The notes beneath the pieces are model-generated. The model searched no databases. It was not told the origin of the DNA and saw only the letters and a list, made by a program, of their open reading frames with translations. This document shows positions 35,666 to 44,683 of a DNA stretch of 64,000 nucleotides, one piece after another. The translations under genes were made by a program, and so were the position numbers. Positions within the stretch are counted from its first letter, which is position 1, and the number at the start of each line of letters is the position of its first letter. Source of the stretch: Arthrobacter sp. NtRootA1 (GTDB taxonomy: Bacteria; Actinomycetota; Actinomycetes; Actinomycetales; Micrococcaceae); the NCBI RefSeq assembly GCF_019976975.1, contig NZ_AP024630.1, forward strand, positions 1,240,001 through 1,304,000, given 5' to 3'.

Positions 35666-35912
35666 TGTAGGCGTGGGCCGGGTGTGACTTGCACACCCGG
35701 CTACTGCTTGGTAACAAAAAGTCAACGATCTGCCCTTGAGGACTGAATTGTGCTACCTGCGTGTGGTCCACGCCACTAGTGTTGGGGGTATCAAGGCGCT
35801 TCGGCGCAGTGCTGCGAACTTCAGTGAAAACAGAATTTCTGCCTCGGGTATTCGAAACGGACACTCATTGACCATCCGTCGTAGCGCGACTCACTTTCTT
35901 CCTGGAGGAAAA

Positions 35913-37019
35913 TTGAAGAACCCACTGCGTGCCACCCTTAAGCGCGGTTCAATGGCCGGCATTGCAACTGCAGGTGCGGCCGCCCTCATGCTCAGCGGTT
36001 GCGGACAAGCTCCAAGCGCTGGTTCCGGCGCTCCCACCAAGAGCGACTACATCGGCTGCATCGTGTCCGACTCCGGCGGATTCGATGACCAGTCCTTCAA
36101 CCAGTCCTCGTTCGAAGGCCTGCAGAAGTCCGAAAAGGACCTCGGCATCACCATGAAGTCGGCTGAGTCCAAGGCCAACAGCGACTACGAGACCAACCTC
36201 AATGGCATGATCTCCGCAGGCTGCAATATGACCTTTACGGTGGGCTTCCTCCTCGGCGATGCCACCAAGGCTGCCGCGGAGAAGAACCCGGACAAACACT
36301 TCGCAATCATCGACTACTCGTACACGACCCCCGTCGCGAACGTGAAGCCCGTGGTCTACGACACCGCGCAGGCCGCTTACCTGGCTGGCTACGCGGCTGC
36401 CTCAGCAACAAAGACCGGCAAGGTGGGTACCTTCGGCGGCATCAAGCTTCCCACGGTCACCATCTTCATGGACGGCTTCTATGACGGCGTCCAGGCCTAC
36501 AACAAGGCCAAGGGCAAGTCCGTCCAGGTGGTCGGCTGGGACAAGACCAGCCAGGATGGCTCGTTCACGGGCGACTTCGAGAAGCAGGACACCGGCAAGC
36601 AGATCACCAAGAACCTCCTGGACCAGGGCGCGGACATTATCATGCCCGTAGCGGGCCCTGTGGGCAAGGGTGCAGGTGCAGCTCTGAAGGAAGCCAAGGC
36701 AGCCGGCAAGGACGTCAAGCTCATCTGGGTTGACTCCGATGGCTACCTCACCGCCCCTGAGTACAAGGACCTCATGCTGACCTCCGTGGTCAAGCAGATG
36801 GGTCAAGCGGTGGAAAACGTGGTGAAGGACGACAAGGATGGCAAGTTCAGCAACGAAGCCTACGTTGGCACCCTGGCCAATGAGGGCGTAGCCATCGCCC
36901 CGTTCCACGATCTCGATTCGGCAATTTCCGCGGACACCAAATCCGAGCTCGACAAGCTGAAGGCGGACATCGTGTCCGGCAAGCTGGTTGTTGAATCGGC
37001 GGCAAGCCCTAAGAAGTAA
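35913..37019 (+). CDS. BMP-family nucleoside-binding lipoprotein
   Basis: A 368-residue lipoprotein. The signal peptide ends in the lipobox MLSGC with Cys30, and the mature fold contains SDSGGFDDQSFNQSSFEGLQ, characteristic of the Bmp/PnrA/Med family of purine-nucleoside-binding proteins. The TTG at 35913 is preferred because CTGGAGGAAAA lies directly upstream; an ATG-type frame beginning at 35736 adds unrelated residues. It delivers nucleosides to the ATPase and two permeases encoded next. A strong terminator separates it from them, which would give excess binding protein over transporter. Confidence 0.93.
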   Translation: MKNPLRATLKRGSMAGIATAGAAALMLSGCGQAPSAGSGAPTKSDYIGCIVSDSGGFDDQSFNQSSFEGLQKSEKDLGITMKSAESKANSDYETNLNGMISAGCNMTFTVGFLLGDATKAAAEKNPDKHFAIIDYSYTTPVANVKPVVYDTAQAAYLAGYAAASATKTGKVGTFGGIKLPTVTIFMDGFYDGVQAYNKAKGKSVQVVGWDKTSQDGSFTGDFEKQDTGKQITKNLLDQGADIIMPVAGPVGKGAGAALKEAKAAGKDVKLIWVDSDGYLTAPEYKDLMLTSVVKQMGQAVENVVKDDKDGKFSNEAYVGTLANEGVAIAPFHDLDSAISADTKSELDKLKADIVSGKLVVESAASPKK

Positions 37020-37036
37020 AACAATTCCTGGACGCG

Positions 37037-37075
37037 CCGCCAGTACCGAGTGCCGGTACTGGCGGCTCGTTTTTT
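37037..37075 (+). terminator. Rho-independent terminator (attenuator) after the BMP gene
   Basis: CCGCCAGTACCG (37037-37048) pairs with CGGTACTGGCGG (37054-37065), followed by CTCGTTTTTTG. Its position inside the transporter cluster suggests partial read-through into the ATPase gene. Confidence 0.85.
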
Positions 37076-37184
37076 GCCCTGGCCAGCGCCTATCTTGCGG
37101 GCCCTCCCAAGAATAGGCTTCTGCTCAAAGCCAATGGCTTGGAGCAGTACGGCCGTCCCTCGGACTCAAAGAACGGTGGGAGTT

Positions 37185-38705
37185 GTGAAACTCGAATTGA
37201 AGGGGATCTCGAAAGCCTTCGGGACCTTCTACGCCAACCAAGACATCGACCTCGTGGTCGAACCGGGCCAGATCCATTGCCTCCTCGGCGAAAATGGCGC
37301 CGGAAAATCAACCCTCATGAACGTGCTGTACGGACTCTACGAACCGACGGCCGGGCAAATCCTTGTTGATGACAAGCTCGTTAACTTCCGCGGCCCCGGC
37401 GACGCCATGGCCGCCGGTATCGGCATGGTGCACCAGCACTTCATGCTGGTTCCTGTCTTCACAGTGGCCGAAAATGTGGCCCTCGGGGCTGAGCCAACGT
37501 CCTTCGGCGGGGTCCTCAGCATTGACGAAACCCGAAAGAAAATCCGGGACATATCGCAGAAGTACGGCTTCCACGTCGACCCCGACGCCCTGGTGGAGGA
37601 CCTGCCAGTCGGCGTCCAGCAGCGCGTCGAGATCATCAAGGCCCTGGTCCGCGAGGCCAAAGTGCTCATCCTGGATGAACCCACGGCAGTCCTCACGCCC
37701 CAGGAAACCGATGAACTCCTGGATATCATGCGTCAGCTCAAGGCAGGCGGCACATCCATCGTGTTCATTTCACACAAGCTGCGCGAAGTGAAGGCCGTCT
37801 CTGACGTCATCACGGTAATCCGCCGCGGCAGAGTAGTAGGGGATGCCCCTCCCACCGCACTGGCCTCCGAACTTGCCTCCATGATGGTGGGCCGTCCGGT
37901 CAGCCTGACCTTGGACAAGGCAACCGCGCAGCCTAAGGAAACAACGTTCGTAGTGAAGGACCTGACAGTCCGGGCCCCCAATGGCACCAACGTGGTGGAC
38001 GGCATCAGCTTCGACATCGCCCAAGGCGAGATCCTCGCCGTCGCAGGTGTCCAAGGCAACGGCCAGACCGAGCTGACGGAAGCAATCCTCGGTATCCAGC
38101 CGCACGTCACGGGATCCGTGACGCTGGATGGCAAGCAGCTCCTGGGCCTGCCGGTCAAGGACGTGCTGCGCTCCGGCGTCGGCTTTGTCCCGGAAGACCG
38201 CACAGTGGACGGCCTGGTGGGTCCCTTCTCTGTTGCCGAGAACCTGGTGCTGGACCTTTACGACCAAGCACCGTTTACCAGCGGTATCAGCATGAAGCCC
38301 TCCAAGGTTGCAGAAAATGCCGAAGCCAAGATCCAGGAGTTCGATATCAGGACGCCCTCCGCGGGAGCTGCGGCCGGAACCCTCTCCGGCGGCAACCAGC
38401 AAAAAGTGGTCATGGCGCGTGAGCTCTCCAGGCCCTTGCGGCTTTTCATCGCAAGCCAGCCCACGCGTGGCGTGGATGTCGGCTCCATCGAATTCCTCCA
38501 CAAACGCATCGTTGCCGAACGGGACGTGGGAACGCCGGTGATGATCATCTCCACGGAACTCGATGAAGTGATCGAACTCGCGGACAGGATCGCCGTGCTT
38601 TACAAGGGGAAGCTCGTGGGTATTGTCCCTGCGGGGACTCCCCGAGACACCCTTGGCCTGATGATGGCCGGCGTCGGCCCGGAAGGAGGCTCCCATGACG
38701 AGTAA
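37185..38705 (+). CDS. Nucleoside ABC transporter ATP-binding protein (two ABC domains)
   Basis: A 506-residue protein with two fused nucleotide-binding domains, as in RbsA/YufO/NupA. The first has Walker A GENGAGKST, a signature region VGVQQRVEIIKAL and Walker B LILDEPTAVL. The second has a degenerate Walker A (GVQGNGQTE), the signature LSGGNQQK and a diverged Walker B RLFIASQPTRGVD, typical of the second half in this subfamily. The GTG at 37185 was chosen for GGTGGGA just upstream. It overlaps the first permease gene by 11 bp. Confidence 0.93.
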   Translation: MKLELKGISKAFGTFYANQDIDLVVEPGQIHCLLGENGAGKSTLMNVLYGLYEPTAGQILVDDKLVNFRGPGDAMAAGIGMVHQHFMLVPVFTVAENVALGAEPTSFGGVLSIDETRKKIRDISQKYGFHVDPDALVEDLPVGVQQRVEIIKALVREAKVLILDEPTAVLTPQETDELLDIMRQLKAGGTSIVFISHKLREVKAVSDVITVIRRGRVVGDAPPTALASELASMMVGRPVSLTLDKATAQPKETTFVVKDLTVRAPNGTNVVDGISFDIAQGEILAVAGVQGNGQTELTEAILGIQPHVTGSVTLDGKQLLGLPVKDVLRSGVGFVPEDRTVDGLVGPFSVAENLVLDLYDQAPFTSGISMKPSKVAENAEAKIQEFDIRTPSAGAAAGTLSGGNQQKVVMARELSRPLRLFIASQPTRGVDVGSIEFLHKRIVAERDVGTPVMIISTELDEVIELADRIAVLYKGKLVGIVPAGTPRDTLGLMMAGVGPEGGSHDE

Positions 38706-40074
38706 GGACCAGACCCCCAGCAAGGACCAGACCCCCAGTAACGACCAGACCCCCAGTAAGAACCAGACTCCCGAAGAATCCGCCGCGGAAGTACGCGCGG
38801 CGGACGTCGCACTGGACACGGCCGGCGGCACGCTGGAACCGTCGATCGTTCCTGTGTCATCGCAGAGCGGGGACACCGGCCACCACGAAGGCAGCACAAT
38901 GCGCAGGATCGTCATGGGCAACGGCTTCGTGTCCGTCCTGGCGGTCATCGTGGCACTGTTCCTGGGCGGTTTGCTGATTGCAAGTACGGACAAGACAGTT
39001 GCCGAGACCGCGGGTTATTTCTTCGCACGGCCGACCGATTTCCTGCTGGCGCTCTGGAATGCCATGACCAAGAGCTACGTCGCATTGTTCCAGGGCTCGG
39101 TATTCAACCCCCGCCAAGGACTCATGCCGCTGCTTGAAACTATGACGGTGGCCACGCCCCTGATTTGCGCTGGCCTGGGCGTTGCCCTGGCCTTCCGCGC
39201 CGGCCTGTTCAACATCGGTGCCCAGGGGCAGATCATCATCAGCGCCACGTTGGCGGCCTATGTGGGCTTTACCTGGCATTTGCCGTTCGGGCTCCACCTG
39301 CTGCTCGTCATCATCATGGGCGTGCTCGGCGGCGCCGCATGGGGTGCGATCGTTGGGGTCCTCAAAGCCAGGACAGGTGCGCACGAGGTCATCGTGACTA
39401 TCATGCTCAACTACGTCGCGCTGTTCCTCCTGGACTTCCTGTTGAACACCGCTGCCTTCCGGCGCCCGGGGGATAACAGCCCCATCTCGCCGCGGCTGGA
39501 CGAGACGGCTGCCTACCCGGTGATCATTCCGGGTTCCCGACTCCACCTGGGCTTCCTGGTGGCGGTGTTACTGACTTACGGCGTGTGGTGGATGTTGAAC
39601 CGGTCCACCATTGGCTTTGAGTTCCGGGCTGTCGGAGCCAACCCTGTGGCCGCACGAACAGCAGGGGTCAAGGTACCCCGGGCCACCATCCTGGTGATGG
39701 CCTTTGCCGGCGCGCTCGCAGCCTTTGGCGGAGTTGCCCAGGTAGCGGGTACGGAAAAGGTGCTGACCGGCGGCATTGCAGCGCAGATCGGCTTCGATGC
39801 CATCACGGTTGCGCTGCTTGGCCGAAGCACTCCGTGGGGCACGTTCTTCGCGGGCCTCCTGTTTGGTGCATTCCGGGCTGGTGCAGTCCAGATGCAGATC
39901 CAAACGGGCACGCCGATCGACATCGTGTTGGTGGTCCAATCACTGATCGTCCTGTTCATCGCAGCACCGCCACTGATCAGGTCGATCTTCCGGCTTGAGC
40001 CCAAGAAGAAGAACAAGACACCGAAGGCCGCCCGGAAAGCTGCCCTTGCCAACGCCGCTGGAGGTGCCAAGTGA
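38695..40074 (+). CDS. Nucleoside ABC transporter permease 1
   Basis: A 459-residue inner-membrane permease of the BPD_transp_2 (LivH/RbsC-like) type with about nine hydrophobic segments from residue 75 on. The motif AHEVIVTIMLNYVALFLLDFL is typical of YufP/NupB permeases. The first 25 residues are a run of degenerate SKDQTP repeats, followed by an acidic and proline-rich stretch; this cytoplasmic extension is not part of the transport fold. It overlaps the next permease gene by GTGA. With its partner and the BMP lipoprotein it imports nucleosides. Confidence 0.9.
   Translation: MTSKDQTPSKDQTPSNDQTPSKNQTPEESAAEVRAADVALDTAGGTLEPSIVPVSSQSGDTGHHEGSTMRRIVMGNGFVSVLAVIVALFLGGLLIASTDKTVAETAGYFFARPTDFLLALWNAMTKSYVALFQGSVFNPRQGLMPLLETMTVATPLICAGLGVALAFRAGLFNIGAQGQIIISATLAAYVGFTWHLPFGLHLLLVIIMGVLGGAAWGAIVGVLKARTGAHEVIVTIMLNYVALFLLDFLLNTAAFRRPGDNSPISPRLDETAAYPVIIPGSRLHLGFLVAVLLTYGVWWMLNRSTIGFEFRAVGANPVAARTAGVKVPRATILVMAFAGALAAFGGVAQVAGTEKVLTGGIAAQIGFDAITVALLGRSTPWGTFFAGLLFGAFRAGAVQMQIQTGTPIDIVLVVQSLIVLFIAAPPLIRSIFRLEPKKKNKTPKAARKAALANAAGGAK
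38701..38772 (+). repeat. Four 18-bp tandem repeats in the permease gene
   Basis: Four near-identical units of AGTAAGGACCAGACCCCC encode SKDQTP, SKDQTP, SNDQTP and SKNQTP. Variation in copy number would keep the frame. Confidence 0.85.
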
Positions 40075-41360
40075 GCGCAACATCCACCGCCCCCATGGCG
40101 GGAGCAACAGCACTGCCTGGACTTCGCCCATCGTTGAAGGTCCCTGTTTCGCTTGGCGTCCTGGCACTCATAGCGCTGATCTTCTTCGGCCTCATGGGTC
40201 CGGATCAGACTGCGGAGATGAAGATCAGTGATCCAGGCGACGCTTTCGCGGTACCGGCGCTGATGATTCCCGGGCAAGTAGGTGGCATTGTCCTGGCCAT
40301 CCTGCTCCTGGCCATGGCGGGTTACTCCATCTTCCTGTGGACACGGGGGGAGCGCTCGCCGAAGTGGTTGCCCATCGCCTTCGCCGTGGTGTTCGTCTTC
40401 GCCCTGCTGGTTTGGATTGTTGCCGGTGCACGCCAGCCGTCCATCTCCCTCGCCGGCCTGGTTGCGGGTTCTGTGACGTTGGCAGTTCCCCTGGTGTTTG
40501 GTTCCCTCTCCGGCGTCTTGTGTGAGCGCGTGGGGGTGGTGAACATCGCCATCGAAGGCCAGCTGCTCGGAGGTGCCTTCACCGCCGCTTTGGTTGCCAC
40601 GGTGACTGGCAGCCCCTATGTCGGCCTGATCGCTGCCGCAGCAGCTGGTGCCGTAGTGTCCATGGTTTTGGCGGTCTTCAGCATCAAATACCTCGTCAAC
40701 CAGATCATTGTGGGCGTTGTCTTGAATGTGCTGGTCTCCGGCCTCACGGGCTTCCTGTTCGGCACCGTCATGGTTCCCAACAAGGAGCAGTTCAACACCC
40801 CTGGCCGCCTGGATATCCTGCCGATTCCATTCCTTTCGGATATTCCCATCATTGGGCCGATCCTGTTTGAGCAATCCATCGCGGGCTACCTCATGTACGT
40901 GGCTGTAGCCGTCGTCTGGTTCGGCCTGTTCAAGACCCGTTGGGGCTTGCGCGTCCGCGCTGTCGGCGAGCACCCGCAGGCTGCGGACACCCTTGGCATC
41001 AACGTCAACGCCACCCGGTTCTGGAACGTGACGCTTGGTGGTGCCATCGCCGGCATCGGTGGTGCCGTGTTCACCCTGGTGACCATCGACTCCTTCACCA
41101 AGGAAATCTCCGGCGGCCGTGGCTTCATCGCCTTGGCGGCCCTGATCTTTGGACGGTGGAATCCGATCGGTGCCTTCCTCGCCTCGCTGCTGTTCGGCTT
41201 TGCGTACAACCTGCAATCGATTCTGGGCATCATTGGTACCCCTGTGCCAAGCCAGTTCATGGCCATGCTGCCGTACCTGGTGACCATCTTCGCCGTCGCA
41301 GGTTTGGTGGGCAGGTCGCGGCCACCTGCCGCAAGCGGCATACCGTACGTGAAGGGTTGA
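40071..41360 (+). CDS. Nucleoside ABC transporter permease 2
   Basis: A 429-residue inner-membrane permease, paralogous to the preceding one, with about ten hydrophobic segments. Conserved patches are ERVGVVNIAIEGQLLGGAF and GGRGFIALAALIFGRWNPIGAFLASLLFG. It starts with the GTG at 40071 in a four-base overlap. cdd begins 2 bp after its stop codon, so transport and salvage genes are one operon. Confidence 0.92.
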   Translation: MSATSTAPMAGATALPGLRPSLKVPVSLGVLALIALIFFGLMGPDQTAEMKISDPGDAFAVPALMIPGQVGGIVLAILLLAMAGYSIFLWTRGERSPKWLPIAFAVVFVFALLVWIVAGARQPSISLAGLVAGSVTLAVPLVFGSLSGVLCERVGVVNIAIEGQLLGGAFTAALVATVTGSPYVGLIAAAAAGAVVSMVLAVFSIKYLVNQIIVGVVLNVLVSGLTGFLFGTVMVPNKEQFNTPGRLDILPIPFLSDIPIIGPILFEQSIAGYLMYVAVAVVWFGLFKTRWGLRVRAVGEHPQAADTLGINVNATRFWNVTLGGAIAGIGGAVFTLVTIDSFTKEISGGRGFIALAALIFGRWNPIGAFLASLLFGFAYNLQSILGIIGTPVPSQFMAMLPYLVTIFAVAGLVGRSRPPAASGIPYVKG

Positions 41361-41362
41361 CG

Positions 41363-41776
41363 ATGACGACTCTTCACGAAAGGCGCGTCGATTGGCATGC
41401 ACTGGAAGAAGCTGCAGTACAGGCCATGGAACGGGCCTATGCCCCGTATTCCAAGTTCCCGGTGGGCGCTGCGGCGCTCACCGAGGATGGCAGGATCGTT
41501 AGCGGCTGCAATGTGGAGAATGCCAGCTATGGTCTGACCCTCTGCGCTGAATGCGCCTTGGTGGGACAACTACACATGACCGGCGGGGGCAGGATCGCGG
41601 CTTTCTACTGCGTCGATGGCCAAGGGAACGTCCTCATGCCATGCGGGCGCTGCCGTCAGCTGCTCTTCGAGTTCCGGGCGCCCGGCATGCAGCTCATGAC
41701 AACGCAGGGAATCAAATCCATGGACCAAGTGTTGCCTGACGCCTTTGGTCCCGAAAACCTGGAGGAAACCACGTGA
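41363..41776 (+). CDS. cdd: Cytidine deaminase
   Basis: A 137-residue zinc enzyme deaminating cytidine and deoxycytidine to uridine forms. The motif GCNVENASYGLTLCAECAL provides the catalytic Glu and the first zinc cysteine, and PCGRCRQLLFEF the other two, so it is of the tetrameric three-cysteine type. The ATG at 41363 lies directly after the permease gene. The 3' end overlaps deoA by GTGA. Confidence 0.95.
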   Translation: MTTLHERRVDWHALEEAAVQAMERAYAPYSKFPVGAAALTEDGRIVSGCNVENASYGLTLCAECALVGQLHMTGGGRIAAFYCVDGQGNVLMPCGRCRQLLFEFRAPGMQLMTTQGIKSMDQVLPDAFGPENLEETT

Positions 41777-43083
41777 GAAGCACTGAAGCCTTCGACGCCG
41801 TTCAGATCATCTCCATCAAACGCGACAAAGGCACGCTGACACCGGAACAGATCGACTGGACGATCGACGCCTATACACGCGGTGTTATCGCCGAGGAGCA
41901 GATGGCGGCTTTGAACATGGCGATCCTGCTCAACGGCATGAACCGTGAGGAAATCTCGCGCTGGACTTCGGCGATGATCGCCTCCGGGGAGCGGATGGAC
42001 TTCTCGTCGCTGACAACGCCCGACGGCGGCCGGAAGCCTACCAGCGACAAACACTCTACCGGTGGGGTGGGGGATAAGATCACGCTCCCGTTGGCCCCGC
42101 TGGTGGCGGTCTTTGGGGTGGCTGTTCCGCAGCTTTCAGGCCGTGGACTCGGCCACACTGGTGGCACCTTGGACAAGCTCGAAGCGATTCCCGGGTGGCG
42201 CGCGAACTTGAGCAATGAGGAGATCATGGCGCAGCTCCAGGACGTCGGAGCGGTCATTTGTGCTGCCGGATCCGGTCTGGCGCCGGCTGACAAGAAGCTC
42301 TACGCCCTGCGCGATGTCACGGGAACCGTCGAAGCGATCCCGCTGATTGCATCCTCGATCATGAGTAAGAAGATCGCAGAAGGCACCGGCTCGTTGGTAC
42401 TGGACGTGAAGGTGGGTTCCGGTGCCTTCATGAAGGACGAGGCACGGGCGCGGGAGCTGGCGGAGACCATGGTGGCCTTGGGGAAGGACGCGGGCGTTCA
42501 CACCGTGGCTTTGATGACCGATATGTCCACGCCGCTGGGCCTGACAGCAGGCAACGCCATCGAGGTGGAGGAATCGGTGGAGGTCCTTGCGGGCGGCGGT
42601 CCGGAAGACGTCGTCGAGCTGACTGTCCGTTTGGCCGAGGAGATGCTGGCCGGTGCCGGCATTCACGACGCCGATCCCGCGGCTGCCCTCAAGGATGGGC
42701 GCGCCATGGATGTCTGGAACCGGATGATCCAAGCACAGGGCGGTGATCCGCGCGCGGCGTTGCCGGTGGCCAAGGAATCCGAGGTGGTCTACGCGCCGGC
42801 TGATGGCGTCCTGGTGGAGCTGGATGCCCTGTCCGTGGGCGTTACGGCATGGCGCCTCGGAGCTGGCCGCGCCCGCAAGGAGGACAAGGTCCAGGCCGGA
42901 GCCGGTGTGCGCCTTCATGCCAAACCGGGCGCATTGGTCCGGGCCGGCGAACCGTTGATGACGCTCCTGACCGATACTCCTGAGAAGTTTGAGCGGGCCA
43001 AGGAAGCGCTACAGGACGCCGTGGTGATTGCACCGGAGGGCTCACGACCAGCCCATCAGTTGATCATCGACAGGATCGCCTAG
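41773..43083 (+). CDS. deoA: Thymidine phosphorylase
   Basis: A 436-residue enzyme cleaving thymidine or deoxyuridine with phosphate to base and deoxyribose-1-phosphate. The family signature SGRGLGHTGGTLDKLEAIPG and the phosphate-site KHSTGGVGDKITLPLAPLVA are present. It starts with the GTG at 41773, overlapping cdd. In Mycobacterium, too, add, deoA and cdd lie beside sdhCDAB, which supports conserved neighbourhood. Confidence 0.96.
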   Translation: MRSTEAFDAVQIISIKRDKGTLTPEQIDWTIDAYTRGVIAEEQMAALNMAILLNGMNREEISRWTSAMIASGERMDFSSLTTPDGGRKPTSDKHSTGGVGDKITLPLAPLVAVFGVAVPQLSGRGLGHTGGTLDKLEAIPGWRANLSNEEIMAQLQDVGAVICAAGSGLAPADKKLYALRDVTGTVEAIPLIASSIMSKKIAEGTGSLVLDVKVGSGAFMKDEARARELAETMVALGKDAGVHTVALMTDMSTPLGLTAGNAIEVEESVEVLAGGGPEDVVELTVRLAEEMLAGAGIHDADPAAALKDGRAMDVWNRMIQAQGGDPRAALPVAKESEVVYAPADGVLVELDALSVGVTAWRLGAGRARKEDKVQAGAGVRLHAKPGALVRAGEPLMTLLTDTPEKFERAKEALQDAVVIAPEGSRPAHQLIIDRIA

Positions 43084-43094
43084 GCTTAGATCCC

Positions 43095-43763
43095 GTGCAG
43101 GCCATCAACGATTTCATCCTCGCCGCGGCCCAGCAGCCGTGGGTGTTGTTCCTGGTTTTGGCCTGCTGCCTGATCGATGGCTTCTTCCCACCCATTCCCA
43201 GCGAGTCCGTGGTGGTGGGCTTGAGTGCTGTCTCCGGCAGCGGAGGCTCACCCAACGTGTGGCTGCTCGCGGTCGTGGCAGCACTTGGCGCTTTCTCAGG
43301 CGACAATATTGCCTACCTGATAGGACACAGGATCGGGATCCAGCGTTGGCGTTGGATGCGAACCCAGCGTATGCAAGGAGCCTTCCGCTGGGCTGGGAAG
43401 GAACTTCGACGGAGGTCAGCCTCACTCATCATGGTGGCGCGCTTCATTCCCATCGGTCGGGTGGCGGTGAACCTGACGGCCGGTGCCACGCACTTTAACC
43501 ACCGCCGCTTTATTGGGCTGACCGCAATGTCGGCCATCCTGTGGGCCAGCTATTCGGTGGTCCTGGGATACTTCTTTGGGGTCTGGTTCGAGCACAACCA
43601 TCTATTGGGCGCAGTGATTGCGATTGTGGTGGCGGTGATCCTGGGCATCATCATCGACCGCATCATCAGCAAGGTCCGGGGATCGGTCCCGCTGGACCGT
43701 AAGAACATCGCTGAAGGCACAAATATCGCCGAGGAAGAAGCGCCGCCTCCACCCACGGTATGA
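43095..43763 (+). CDS. DedA-family membrane protein 1
   Basis: 222 residues with about five hydrophobic segments. DedA/SNARE-associated landmarks are FFPPIPSESVVVGLSAVSG, GDNIAYLIGHRIG and the conserved FIPIGRVAVNLTAGATHF arginine/proline loop. DedA proteins act as flippases for undecaprenyl phosphate or phospholipids; which one is not visible. The GTG at 43095 lies 11 bp after deoA. A second DedA gene follows. Confidence 0.88.
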   Translation: MQAINDFILAAAQQPWVLFLVLACCLIDGFFPPIPSESVVVGLSAVSGSGGSPNVWLLAVVAALGAFSGDNIAYLIGHRIGIQRWRWMRTQRMQGAFRWAGKELRRRSASLIMVARFIPIGRVAVNLTAGATHFNHRRFIGLTAMSAILWASYSVVLGYFFGVWFEHNHLLGAVIAIVVAVILGIIIDRIISKVRGSVPLDRKNIAEGTNIAEEEAPPPPTV

Positions 43764-43938
43764 CGTGAACGACGCCGGGAGATCAGTCTGGCGGCTGACG
43801 ACGGAACGCGTAGTCCACGCGTACCGTTAAGTGTGTGATCCCGAGGCTGGGGCGTAGCGAACGACGTCCCGGCCATGGGACACTAAGAGCGACTTCCGTC
43901 ACAGTGTCAAGTCATATTCGCCTAGGAGCTACCGCCGC

Positions 43939-44655
43939 GTGGAGTTTTTGAACCAAATGCTCGAGCATGCAGCTGGGCAGCCTTGGATTTACCCGGTCCT
44001 TCTGGTCTTTTTCTTCATTGACGGATTCGCCACCATCCTTCCCAGCGAAACAGCCATCGTTGGCCTCTCGGCACTGTCCCTCCACAACGGTGAACCCAAC
44101 CTGTGGATCCTCGGTGGCACGGCACTGGTGGGCGCTATGGCCGGCGACAACATGGCCTACATGCTGGGCCGCAAGATTGGCTTGAACCGCTGGAAATGGA
44201 TGCGGCGCCCCAAGGTCCAGAAGATGTTTGCCTGGGCCCAGTATGAGCTGGACAAACGTGGGGCAGTCCTGATCTTCACGGCCCGCTACATTCCCTGGGG
44301 ACGTGTGGCTGTGAACTACGTTGCCGGACAGACGGGGTTCCGCCACAGGACATTCTTCTTCCTGGATGCCTTTGCCTGCGTCACGTGGGTTTGCTACTCC
44401 ATCGGCATCGGCATTCTCGCCGGCCAATGGGTGCACAACAACCCGCTGCTTGGCGTGGGCATTGCCGTGGCGTTCGCGGTGATCCTGGGCATTGTTGTGG
44501 ACCACGTTCTTCGTTGGTGGCACAAGTACCTGGAGAAGAAGGACACGGAGAAGAAGGACCACGCCCGTGAGGCGGCAGCATCTGCGGAGGCACCCAAGGC
44601 GGACCCGCAGCGAAACGCTGTCGCCGGCGTCGACCTCTCCAAGCCTGCTGGCTAA
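43939..44655 (+). CDS. DedA-family membrane protein 2
   Basis: 238 residues, clearly a paralogue of the preceding DedA protein: FATILPSETAIVGLSALSL, GDNMAYMLGRKIGLNRWKWM and YIPWGRVAVNYVAGQTGF line up with it. A charged C-terminal tail (YLEKKDTEKKDHAREAAASA) is extra. The GTG at 43939 has AGGAG 10 bases upstream. The 175-bp gap between the two genes may contain a separate promoter; I see no conserved motif in it. Confidence 0.88.
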   Translation: MEFLNQMLEHAAGQPWIYPVLLVFFFIDGFATILPSETAIVGLSALSLHNGEPNLWILGGTALVGAMAGDNMAYMLGRKIGLNRWKWMRRPKVQKMFAWAQYELDKRGAVLIFTARYIPWGRVAVNYVAGQTGFRHRTFFFLDAFACVTWVCYSIGIGILAGQWVHNNPLLGVGIAVAFAVILGIVVDHVLRWWHKYLEKKDTEKKDHAREAAASAEAPKADPQRNAVAGVDLSKPAG

Positions 44656-44683
44656 GCACCTGCGGTCCCCCTACAGTTAGTAC

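Noticed and set aside
37050..37184. An upstream extension of the nucleoside ATPase gene
   Set aside because: It covers the terminator stem's tail and intergenic DNA and adds no conserved residues before VKLELKG.
39576..41402. A 608-codon open frame on the minus strand across the two nucleoside permease genes
   Set aside because: The translation is His/Gly/Asp-rich with no helices or motifs, as expected for the complement of membrane-protein codons.
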